NCBI GenBank assembly: GCA_045602655.1
Contig: JAZSBY010000045.1
Span: forward strand, 1-15,458
Origin: Fimenecus sp045602655
GTDB lineage: Bacteria > Bacillota > Clostridia > Oscillospirales > Acutalibacteraceae
Length of the DNA stretch: 15,458 nucleotides
Direction of reading: 5' to 3'
The notes under the pieces are model-generated. The model worked only from the letters and a program-made list of their open reading frames with translations. It was not told the DNA's origin and searched no databases. This document shows, in pieces, positions 1-5,747 of this stretch. Made by a program: the position numbers and the translations under genes. Position 1 is the stretch's first letter; each line of letters opens with the position of its first letter.

Positions 1-14
1 AAAGGAGTGATGAA

Positions 15-182
15 ATGATAAATACAAAATTTACTTATGAACAGTATTGTACTCATATCAAAAAGAATATTATTATTGAGGAAACACTTTTAGAAGACGG
101 AACTAAAAAAATAGTGTGTACAAATACAAAGTGCATACACAATGAAAAAGACTGCAGAAATAAATTACGACAAAATAATTGA
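15..182 (+). CDS. Small cysteine-containing protein, 55 aa, unknown function
   Basis: An ATG at 15 follows a near-perfect ribosome binding site (AAAGGAG at 1-7, 7-base spacer) and reads 55 codons to TGA at 180-182. The protein is basic and rich in Lys, Asn, Thr and Ile, with four cysteines at residues 12, 35, 40 and 47. The C-terminal set is C35-x4-C40-x6-C47 with His42 between them, which could be a small metal-binding knuckle, though the spacing is not that of a classic zinc ribbon. There is no signal peptide or membrane segment. I do not recognise the family. Its promoter lies outside the window, and the next gene has its own promoter just after this stop. Support for coding is the ribosome binding site and the uninterrupted frame; a spurious short frame remains possible. 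Confidence 0.6.
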   Translation: MINTKFTYEQYCTHIKKNIIIEETLLEDGTKKIVCTNTKCIHNEKDCRNKLRQNN

Positions 183-190
183 TTTATTTA

Positions 191-219
191 TTGACCGTTT
201 GAATAAATAATAGTATAAT
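191..219 (+). promoter_or_regulatory. Sigma-A promoter for the 273-1262 genes
   Basis: TTGACC (191-196) and a perfect TATAAT (214-219) are separated by 17 bases, so transcription should start near 226 and give a leader of about 47 bases. The -35 box lies in an AT-rich inverted repeat: TTATTTATT (184-192) and AATAAATAA (202-210), 9-bp perfect arms with a 9-base spacer, directly after the stop of the upstream small gene. The repeat has no T-run behind it, so it is not an obvious terminator. It could be an operator or simply low-complexity sequence. Confidence 0.75.
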
Positions 220-272
220 TATTTACACATAAAAAATATTTAACATTATTCTATATTTTCAGCGGTGATTTT

Positions 273-941
273 ATGCAGAAAATTGTTGATTCGGTTTACG
301 ATATCATCGCATTCTCAAACGGTATCATTTACACAAAAAAGACAGTGCTTGAAAATGGGGCTGTTAAGGTAAGCTTCTACGGATATGATATAAAAAGAAT
401 GCAAAATACTCCGGTGACCAAAAGTGTATATCTTTTAAATAAATATGGTCCCGAATACAAAAAAATATCAGAACAACTTGGTGATTATGTTTCCTGTGAC
501 GCAGACATTCTTCCTAACAAATATGTTGTTGTGGTTTATAACAGCGGTGAAACAGGGATTTTCTCACCTGAGGGCGAAATGGTATGGTCAAGTGATTTGA
601 ATTATCAGGGTAGTGAGATTTCAGGTGCAGTTGCCGATGGTAATCAGATTTGGAGTGTTGTGCCGGAAAAGAATTGTGTGGTTAATTACTCAATTTCTCA
701 TAAAAAATTCAGTATGAGAATTGGTTCTGCACAATCAACATCTTTTCAGAAGCCTGTTGCAATTTCAAAATATGATGATGAGCTGTTTATTTGTAATGCT
801 GACTCACAAAAGGTGAGAACCATAAGCCTTAAAGATTATTCTGTAAATGATTTCAGAATCTTTGATGAGCCTGTTTATAAGTATTTACGCTCCTGTGGTA
901 AAGAAATTGTTGTTCTTGAGTCAGGTGTTTATGTATTGTAA
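273..941 (+). CDS. Hypothetical beta-propeller-like protein, 222 aa
   Basis: The ATG at 273 has a short, weak ribosome binding site (GGTGA at 264-268, 4-base spacer). The protein has no N-terminal signal peptide or membrane segment. It consists of short alternating hydrophobic strands with repeated turn patterns, for example IIAFSNGIIYTKK near the N-terminus, KYVVVVYNSGETGIFSPEG (about 83-101), ADGNQIWSVVPEKN (about 121-134), YDDELFICNADSQKVRTISL (about 167-186) and the final KEIVVLESGVYVL. This strand-turn rhythm resembles blades of a WD40/YncE-type beta-propeller, although 222 residues is short for a complete one. No catalytic motif is visible. It is followed 24 bases later by the DUF1292 gene and is probably co-transcribed with it from the promoter at 191-219. 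The family is not recognised, and the fold is my inference from the sequence pattern. Confidence 0.8.
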   Translation: MQKIVDSVYDIIAFSNGIIYTKKTVLENGAVKVSFYGYDIKRMQNTPVTKSVYLLNKYGPEYKKISEQLGDYVSCDADILPNKYVVVVYNSGETGIFSPEGEMVWSSDLNYQGSEISGAVADGNQIWSVVPEKNCVVNYSISHKKFSMRIGSAQSTSFQKPVAISKYDDELFICNADSQKVRTISLKDYSVNDFRIFDEPVYKYLRSCGKEIVVLESGVYVL

Positions 942-965
942 TTTAAAATATAAGGAGAATACAAA

Positions 966-1262
966 ATGAGTGAAGAATTTAATCCTGACCTTGTGTCAGT
1001 AATTGACGAAAATGGCGTTGAACATGTTTTTGAAGAACTTGACAGAATTGAAACAGATACTGCAAAATATGTAGCTCTTCTTCCTGTTTATGACGAGGCA
1101 GAAGAAATCCTTGATGACGACGGTGAACTTATCATTCTCAAGGTTTGTGAAGAGGATGGAGAAACATATTTAGAGCCAATTGAAGACGATAATGAATTCA
1201 ACGAAATTGGTAAGATTTTTGAGGAAAGATTATCTGAATTATTTTCATTTGACGAAGAATAA
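966..1262 (+). CDS. DUF1292 family protein (YrzB-like), 98 aa
   Basis: A good ribosome binding site (AAGGAG at 952-957, 8-base spacer) precedes the ATG. The product is strongly acidic, with runs of Asp and Glu (EEILDDDGE near residue 50, and an acidic tail ending FSFDEE). It carries the DUF1292 pattern: VIDENGVEHVFEELDRIETDTAKYVALLPV, then a short acidic insert, then GELIILKVCEEDGETYLEPIEDDNEFN. The length fits this family of about 90-110 residues in Firmicutes. Its role is unknown. In many Firmicutes a member (yrzB) sits beside the yrrK/ruvX-like gene, which is not the case here. The gene lies between the propeller-like gene and the 6S RNA candidate, with only a short AT-only hairpin in the gap. 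Confidence 0.88.
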   Translation: MSEEFNPDLVSVIDENGVEHVFEELDRIETDTAKYVALLPVYDEAEEILDDDGELIILKVCEEDGETYLEPIEDDNEFNEIGKIFEERLSELFSFDEE

Positions 1263-1272
1263 TTTTATTTTT

Positions 1273-1291
1273 TAATAATAGAATATTATTA
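1273..1291 (+). promoter_or_regulatory. AT-only inverted repeat and likely 6S RNA -10 box
   Basis: TAATAATA (1273-1280), GAA, TATTATTA (1284-1291) form a perfect 8-bp inverted repeat between the DUF1292 stop and the structured RNA. TAGAAT (1279-1284) inside it matches five of six -10 positions and would place the RNA start at about 1291, just before the closing stem. No good -35 box is found at the right distance (TTGACG at 1249-1254 is about 24 bases away), so this is a weak call. Confidence 0.4.
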
Positions 1292-1480
1292 CCCTGCGAA
1301 GCCCGATAACTGCGGACGATATTAACCCAACACACTATTAAAGGGAGCTTTTACTCGATTTCATTGGGAGCAGACCTCCCGTCTTTTGACGGATGAAGGG
1401 AGCACAGATATGAACGGTGAGCACCCACCTGCTTAACATGCAGGTTAGTATTCACCGCAACCGACTTTGCGGGGGACTCT
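1291..1480 (+). ncRNA. ssrS: 6S RNA (SsrS), probable
   Basis: This 190-base stretch has no gene but is visibly structured and more GC-rich than its surroundings. A long closing stem pairs CCCTGCGAAG (1292-1301) with CTTTGCGGGG (1465-1474), allowing G-U pairs. Internal helices include GGGAG (1343-1347) with CTCCC (1376-1380), GTC/GAC around 1381-1390, CGGTGA (1415-1420) with TCACCG (1452-1457), and ACCTGC (1427-1432) with GCAGGT (1440-1445). A single long rod closed by a C/G-rich helix, with a large asymmetric centre, is the 6S architecture, and segments such as GACCTCCC and GCACCCACC resemble Clostridia 6S RNAs as I remember them. 6S RNA binds sigma-A RNA polymerase by mimicking an open promoter and dampens transcription in stationary phase. 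A terminator hairpin follows at 1493-1526. Other structured RNAs are not excluded. Confidence 0.7.
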
Positions 1481-1492
1481 AATATGAAAATT

Positions 1493-1526
1493 ATCTCATT
1501 GTATTTGTTTACAATGGGATTTTTTT
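1493..1526 (+). terminator. Rho-independent terminator of the 6S RNA
   Basis: ATCTCATTGTA (1493-1503) pairs with TACAATGGGAT (1510-1520) around a 6-base loop (one G-U pair) and runs into seven T residues (1520-1526). It ends the structured RNA. Its descending arm also contains the -35 box of the next promoter. Confidence 0.85.
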
Positions 1527-1536
1527 ATGCTATATT
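1508..1536 (+). promoter_or_regulatory. Promoter of uxaB-uxaA, inside the terminator arm
   Basis: TTTACA (1508-1513) and TATATT (1531-1536) are spaced by exactly 17 bases, each matching five of six consensus positions. The start of transcription would fall near 1543, leaving a leader of about 23 bases before the GTG at 1566. The -35 box is part of the loop and descending arm of the terminator, and the spacer is its T-run. No clear operator for a hexuronate regulator is visible. Confidence 0.65.
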
Positions 1537-1565
1537 TATCTCAGTATATTTTAGGTGGTTTTAAT

Positions 1566-2891
1566 GTGAAAGAAACAATTATTCAATTTGGTACAGGTAA
1601 CTTTTTGCGTGGCTTTTTCTGCGACTTTATCAACACATTAAATGATAAGGCATTATATGACGGAAAAATTGTTGTAGTACAACCTACAAAAGGCGGCAAA
1701 ACAGAAATAATCAATAGTCAGAATGGAGAATATAATCTTTATCTTCGTGGAATTCAGAATGGTGAAGAGGTTTGCGACCGTAAGGTTATAAAATCTGTTT
1801 CCCGCGGTGTTGACCCATATAATAATTTTGACGAATATCTTAAATTAGCAGAAAATCCCGACATTAGATTTGTTGTTTCTAACACAACTGAGTCAGGAAT
1901 TGAATTTAACGAAAATTGTGACTTTTGTGATAAACCAGCACTTTCATTTCCGGGCAAGTTAACACAACTTTTATATCATAGATTTACAAAGGGACTAGGT
2001 GGCTTTATTATTCTCCCTTGTGAGTTGATTGATAACAATGGTGACTCACTTAAAGAATGTGTACTTAAATATGCACAACTTTGGAATTTAGGTGATGAGT
2101 TTTCATATTGGATTGATAGTGAAAACTCGTTTTGTAACACTCTTGTTGATAGAATTGTTACAGGTTATCCAAAGGACGAAGCAAGCAGATTAAATGCAGA
2201 AATCGGTTATGAAGATAAACTTTTAAACACTGCGGAGTTATTCCATTTGTGGGTAATTGAAGGCAATTTTGAAGAAGAATTACCACTAAAAAAAGCAGGT
2301 ATCAATGTTGTATGGACGGATAATGTTAAACCGTATAAAAAAATGAAAGTAAGAATTCTTAACGGTGCACATACATCCCTTGTTTTTCCATCATTACTTT
2401 GTGGAGTGGATACCGTTGGTGAAAGCATCAATGACAATCAACTGAAAGAATATCTCGATATTTGCTTGTCAAAATACATTCTTCCTGTTTTGGGTGATAA
2501 TGAAGAAACCAGAAATTTTGCAAATGCAGTTTTGGAAAGATTTGCTAACCCATACATAAAACACAGCTGGAAAGCAATTTCCCTTAATTCTGTCAGCAAA
2601 TATTCTGTAAGAGTTTTACCTACACTTTTGGAATATATAGAAAGTGAAAAAACAGTCCCGAAACCATTGGCTTTTTCACTTGCTTGTCTTATTGAGTATT
2701 ATAAAACAGAAATACCGCAAGACAATGAGAATGTTGTTGCATATATTAAGAATAACAATGTAATGTCTATTCTTTCAAATGCAAAATTATGGGGACTGGA
2801 TTTATCCGATTTGTGTGACATTGTAAATAAGAGTCTTGATATAATACATAATTTGGGAATCAGAGAGGCTATCGCATGGGCTATTATGTAA
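1566..2891 (+). CDS. uxaB: Tagaturonate reductase (altronate oxidoreductase)
   Basis: The product reduces D-tagaturonate to D-altronate with NADH, the second step of galacturonate breakdown in the cytoplasm, and belongs to the mannitol dehydrogenase/polyol-specific long-chain family. The N-terminus IIQFGTGNFLRGFF is the family's dinucleotide-binding start. Residues K261, N266 and H269, in KVRILNGAHTS, have the spacing of the catalytic Lys/Asn/His of mannitol 2-dehydrogenase. I start at GTG 1566 (441 aa), which has AGGTGG at 1553-1558 with a 7-base spacer. An in-frame ATG at 1527 abuts the terminator T-run and lies upstream of the predicted transcription start, so it is unlikely. The length is slightly below E. 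coli UxaB. The 3' end overlaps uxaA by 16 bases, suggesting translational coupling. No uxaC (isomerase) is present in the window. Confidence 0.92.
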   Translation: MKETIIQFGTGNFLRGFFCDFINTLNDKALYDGKIVVVQPTKGGKTEIINSQNGEYNLYLRGIQNGEEVCDRKVIKSVSRGVDPYNNFDEYLKLAENPDIRFVVSNTTESGIEFNENCDFCDKPALSFPGKLTQLLYHRFTKGLGGFIILPCELIDNNGDSLKECVLKYAQLWNLGDEFSYWIDSENSFCNTLVDRIVTGYPKDEASRLNAEIGYEDKLLNTAELFHLWVIEGNFEEELPLKKAGINVVWTDNVKPYKKMKVRILNGAHTSLVFPSLLCGVDTVGESINDNQLKEYLDICLSKYILPVLGDNEETRNFANAVLERFANPYIKHSWKAISLNSVSKYSVRVLPTLLEYIESEKTVPKPLAFSLACLIEYYKTEIPQDNENVVAYIKNNNVMSILSNAKLWGLDLSDLCDIVNKSLDIIHNLGIREAIAWAIM

Positions 2892-4237
2892 TAAATGAGA
2901 AAGATAATGTAAAGGTTAACCTTGAAAATGGACATAAATATGCAGTAAGAAATATAAAAAAAGGTGAGAATGTCATTAAATATGGTTATCCCATCGGTGT
3001 TGCAACAGAGGATATTCCGGAAAATGAGCATGTCCATTCCAACAATCTTAAAACATTACTTGCAGGACTAAAAGATTATACATACAATCCTAGTTTTAAG
3101 AACATTAAACCTGAAAAGCCAATTATGATTGAAGTTTTTATTCGGGAAAATGGTGACATCGGTATCCGTAATGACATCTGGATTATCAATACTGTTGGTT
3201 GTATAAACAAAACAGCAGAGAGAATCGCAAATATAACTGGTACCTTTGCTTTCCCACATCCGTATGGTTGCAGTCAATTGGGTGAGGATAATTTAATTAC
3301 ACAAAAAATCCTTTGTGGACTTATTAAGCACCCTAACGCAGGCGGTGTGCTGGTTTTAGGTCTTGGTTGCGAAAATAACAATATACCTGAACTTAAAAAA
3401 GTTTTAGGTGAGTATAACGAGAAAAGAGTTCGTTTTCTCAATATTCAGGACTGCGATAATGAGATTGAAGAAGCAGTAAAAATCATTGACGAGTTAAAAG
3501 AAATTTGTAAGAATGATAAAAGACAACAAGTGCCAATCAGTAAACTTAAACTTGGTTTAAAATGTGGTGGTAGCGATGGTTTGTCCGGTATTACGGCGAA
3601 CCCACTTTGTGGAAAAGTTTCTGACAGACTTATCTCAATGGGTGGTACAGCCGTACTTACTGAAGTTCCCGAAATGTTTGGTGCAGAGCAGATTTTAATG
3701 AATCGTTGTGAAAATGAAAATCTATTTAACAAAACAGTTAAGCTTATAAACGATTACAAGCAATATTTTATAAATCATAATGAGCCTGTTAGTGAAAACC
3801 CATCACCGGGCAATAAAGAGGGTGGAATAACAACTCTTGAAGAAAAATCTTTAGGTTGTGTTCAAAAGGGTGGTACAGCAATCGTAACCGATGTGCTTGA
3901 CTATGGAGATATTATTTCAAAACCAGGTCTTAATCTTCTTAATGGTCCCGGGAATGATATGGTTGCCGTTACAAACTTAACTGCTGCAGGGTGTCATTTG
4001 ATTTTATTTACAACGGGCAGAGGAACACCCCTTGGTGCACCTGTCCCAACGATTAAAATTGCCACAAATTCCAATCTTGCAAATAAAAAACCTCATTGGA
4101 TTGACTTTGATGCACAAGCCGATAACGAAGAGAAACTTTTAAATCTAATAGTTGAAACTACGAATGGAAGACTATCAAAAAATGAGATTTCTTCATACCG
4201 AGAAATTGCAATTTTCAAAGATGGAGTGACATTGTAA
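2876..4237 (+). CDS. uxaA: Altronate dehydratase
   Basis: This enzyme dehydrates D-altronate to 2-keto-3-deoxy-D-gluconate, directly after UxaB, and depends on a divalent metal such as Fe2+. Residues 1 to about 75 form the small N-terminal SAF-type domain with the EHVHSNN motif (H52, H54), which supplies metal-binding histidines in this family. Residues from about 85 to 453 form the UxaA/GarD core, with GDIGIRNDIWIINTVGC, FPHPYGCSQLGEDN, VLGLGCENN, LKCGGSDGLSGITANP, TEVPEMFGAEQ and TTGRGTPLGAPVPTIKIATN. At 453 residues it is somewhat shorter than the roughly 495 of E. coli UxaA, but both domains are fused and intact. The ATG at 2876 has AGAGAGG (2862-2868, 7-base spacer) and lies inside the end of uxaB. 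The operon ends at the terminator at 4242. Confidence 0.93.
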   Translation: MGYYVINEKDNVKVNLENGHKYAVRNIKKGENVIKYGYPIGVATEDIPENEHVHSNNLKTLLAGLKDYTYNPSFKNIKPEKPIMIEVFIRENGDIGIRNDIWIINTVGCINKTAERIANITGTFAFPHPYGCSQLGEDNLITQKILCGLIKHPNAGGVLVLGLGCENNNIPELKKVLGEYNEKRVRFLNIQDCDNEIEEAVKIIDELKEICKNDKRQQVPISKLKLGLKCGGSDGLSGITANPLCGKVSDRLISMGGTAVLTEVPEMFGAEQILMNRCENENLFNKTVKLINDYKQYFINHNEPVSENPSPGNKEGGITTLEEKSLGCVQKGGTAIVTDVLDYGDIISKPGLNLLNGPGNDMVAVTNLTAAGCHLILFTTGRGTPLGAPVPTIKIATNSNLANKKPHWIDFDAQADNEEKLLNLIVETTNGRLSKNEISSYREIAIFKDGVTL

Positions 4238-4241
4238 TTGG

Positions 4242-4270
4242 AAAATCCCGACAATATGTCGGGATTTTTT
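4242..4270 (+). terminator. Rho-independent terminator after uxaA
   Basis: AAAATCCCGACA (4242-4253) pairs perfectly with TGTCGGGATTTT (4257-4268) around a 3-base loop, and the T-run extends to 4270. It begins five bases after the uxaA stop and isolates the hexuronate operon from spoIIR. Confidence 0.92.
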
Positions 4271-4300
4271 GTATATAACTCATTTAGCAAGTCAAAACTC
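4271..4300 (+). promoter_or_regulatory. Sigma-F-like promoter of spoIIR
   Basis: GTATA (4271-4275) and GTCAAAACT (4291-4299) are separated by 15 bases. They resemble the forespore sigma-F consensus, a GTATA-type -35 and a GGnnAnAnT-type -10, with one clear mismatch at the second G. In Bacillus subtilis spoIIR is transcribed by sigma-F, so the match sits in the expected place. The start would be near 4306, inside the palindrome described next. I see no good sigma-A promoter in this gap. Confidence 0.5.
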
Positions 4301-4314
4301 CTTGTACAAGGAGT
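4297..4314 (+). repeat. Perfect 18-bp palindrome covering the spoIIR RBS
   Basis: ACTCCTTGTACAAGGAGT equals its own reverse complement over all 18 positions. Its right half contains AAGGAGT, the spoIIR ribosome binding site. It may be a protein operator. Alternatively, in RNA made by read-through from upstream it may form a stem that hides the ribosome binding site. Confidence 0.85.
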
Positions 4315-4320
4315 GATTTT

Positions 4321-4932
4321 ATGAAAAAAACAATAGTAAAAATAGAAATATCAGTTTTAATTGCTGTGCTTATTACAAATATGTTTAGTTTTGCAGGTTT
4401 TTCAAAACAATGTGACGAGATTAGAAATAAGGTTTTAAGAATGCATGTTATAGCAAATTCTGACAAAGATTTTGACCAAGAATTAAAACTAAAAGTACGT
4501 GATGCAGTTCTTAATGAAGGAAAAGAACTTTTTAACGGTAGTCTTACAGCAAATGATGCAGAAGAAAAGATTATACCTAATATAAACAAATTGGAAAAAG
4601 CAGCACTCAAAACTATTAGAGAGAACGGTTTTGACTATAATGTTAATATATATGTTGCAAAAGAGTTTTTTAAAACAAGAGTATATGACAACTCAATTGC
4701 CTTACCTGCAGGTGAATATACAGCAGTTAAGGTTGTAATAGGAGAAGGTAAGGGCAAAAATTGGTGGTGCGTAATGTTTCCACCAATGTGTTTGCCGGCA
4801 ACGAAGGGTGATGTGAAAATGGAGGATGTCTTAAACGAGGAAGAAATGTATATTGTTTCCAACTCAAAAAAATATTCGTTTAGATTTAAAATAGTAGAAA
4901 TCTGTAAAGAAATGATTAAAAAAGTTAAATAA
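4321..4932 (+). CDS. spoIIR: Stage II sporulation protein R
   Basis: SpoIIR is made in the forespore, exported into the space between forespore and mother cell, and activates the membrane protease SpoIIGA so that pro-sigma-E is processed in the mother cell. The 203-residue protein has a signal peptide or anchor (MKKTIVKIEI then a hydrophobic stretch to about residue 26). It carries the family hallmarks: VLRMHVIANSDKDFDQELKLKVRD (about 38-61), LPAGEYTAVKVVIGEGKGKNWWCVMFPPMC (about 128-157). The length is typical. The ATG at 4321 has AAGGAGTGA just upstream (4308-4316). It stands alone between a terminator and the GDPD promoter, consistent with its own forespore control. It marks the organism as an endospore former or a recent descendant of one. 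Confidence 0.95.
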   Translation: MKKTIVKIEISVLIAVLITNMFSFAGFSKQCDEIRNKVLRMHVIANSDKDFDQELKLKVRDAVLNEGKELFNGSLTANDAEEKIIPNINKLEKAALKTIRENGFDYNVNIYVAKEFFKTRVYDNSIALPAGEYTAVKVVIGEGKGKNWWCVMFPPMCLPATKGDVKMEDVLNEEEMYIVSNSKKYSFRFKIVEICKEMIKKVK

Positions 4933-4936
4933 AATC

Positions 4937-4966
4937 TTTACAAAATATAATTCTCTTTGGTAAAAT
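4937..4966 (+). promoter_or_regulatory. Sigma-A promoter of the GDPD-GH20-phosphate transporter unit
   Basis: TTTACA (4937-4942) and TAAAAT (4961-4966) are 18 bases apart, each matching five of six positions. Transcription would start near 4973, about 34 bases before the ATG at 5007. It lies five bases after the spoIIR stop, with no intervening terminator. Confidence 0.7.
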
Positions 4967-4994
4967 GATAAATGTATAAGTTTGATTTTACCAA
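4957..4994 (+). repeat. Dyad spanning -10 box, start site and RBS edge of the GDPD gene
   Basis: TTGGTAAAAT (4957-4966) and ATTTTACCAA (4985-4994) are perfect 10-bp inverted arms with an 18-base spacer; one wobble plus one further pair would extend them to 4955 and 4996. The left arm contains the whole -10 box and the right arm abuts AAGGAGG (4993-4999). The lack of a T-run argues against a terminator. A repressor operator centred on the start site is the simplest reading. Confidence 0.65.
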
Positions 4995-5006
4995 GGAGGA
5001 TTTTCT

Positions 5007-5747
5007 ATGCCACTTGTTTTAGCTCATCGTGGTGCGAATAAGGTTGCTCCACAGAATACAATTCCTGCTTTTCAAAAAGCAGTTGACTTTATGGCAGACG
5101 GAATCGAAACAGATGTTCATTTGTGTTTGGATAATGAAATTGTTATTTGCCATAACTATACAATTGACGAAACTTCAAATGGTGTTGGTTGTATTGATGA
5201 GATGACACTTAGACAGCTAAAAAGTTATGATTTTGGCTCGTATTTCAGTAAGAGTTTTGCCGGTGTTTCTTTACCTACATTGAATGAACTTTTGGATGTT
5301 GTGAAAAACATGACTTTAATCAATATTGAAATCAAGCCTCCGCAAAAAGACAATGACCTTGTAAAAAAAGTTGTTGAAAAAATCCACGAGTACGGTATTA
5401 TTAACAACTCAATTGTGTCTTGCTTTGACCCTGAATGTGTCCGTCAGGTAAAAGTAATAGACAAAAATGTTCAGACTGCACTTCTTTATGAAGAAAGTGA
5501 ATTAGGCAACGAAATTATGTCCTTTGGTGTTGCAAAGTATTGCAAAGAATTAGGTGTTGACGCAGCCCATCCTGAATATTTCCTGATTTCACATAATGAG
5601 GTTATGGACCTACATAACTTAGGTATAAAAGTTAATCCTTGGACTGTTAACGAGAAAGAAGATATTATTAAACTTACTAATTGGGGCTGCGATGCATTGA
5701 TAACGGATGTTCCCGACTTTTGTAGAAAGGTGTTGGAGGAAATATAA
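5007..5747 (+). CDS. Glycerophosphodiester phosphodiesterase (GDPD family), cytoplasmic
   Basis: GDPD enzymes hydrolyse glycerophosphodiesters, such as deacylated phospholipids or teichoic acid fragments, to glycerol 3-phosphate and an alcohol. The 246-residue protein is a single GDPD TIM-barrel domain without a signal peptide. Visible active-site elements are HRGA (7-10, H7), the metal ligands E34 and D36 in GIETDVH, the second catalytic His H49 in ICHN, and E108 in NIEIKP. The last strand region ends with NPWTVNEKEDIIKLTNWGCDALITDVPD, typical of UgpQ-like members. The usual APENT motif reads APQNT here (Q16). The ATG at 5007 has a full AAGGAGG (4993-4999). Its stop overlaps the next ATG (TAATG), so GH20 translation is probably coupled. 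The natural substrate cannot be told from sequence. Confidence 0.92.
   Translation: MPLVLAHRGANKVAPQNTIPAFQKAVDFMADGIETDVHLCLDNEIVICHNYTIDETSNGVGCIDEMTLRQLKSYDFGSYFSKSFAGVSLPTLNELLDVVKNMTLINIEIKPPQKDNDLVKKVVEKIHEYGIINNSIVSCFDPECVRQVKVIDKNVQTALLYEESELGNEIMSFGVAKYCKELGVDAAHPEYFLISHNEVMDLHNLGIKVNPWTVNEKEDIIKLTNWGCDALITDVPDFCRKVLEEI

Noticed and set aside
1263..1526. Riboswitch controlling uxaB
   Set aside because: The structured element ends at a terminator and the next promoter lies downstream of most of it. The closing-stem rod fits 6S RNA better than a ligand-binding leader.
1754..1957. Minus-strand reading frames inside uxaB, uxaA, spoIIR and the other + genes
   Set aside because: They lie opposite strongly conserved coding sequence, lack ribosome binding sites, and their translations show no family pattern.
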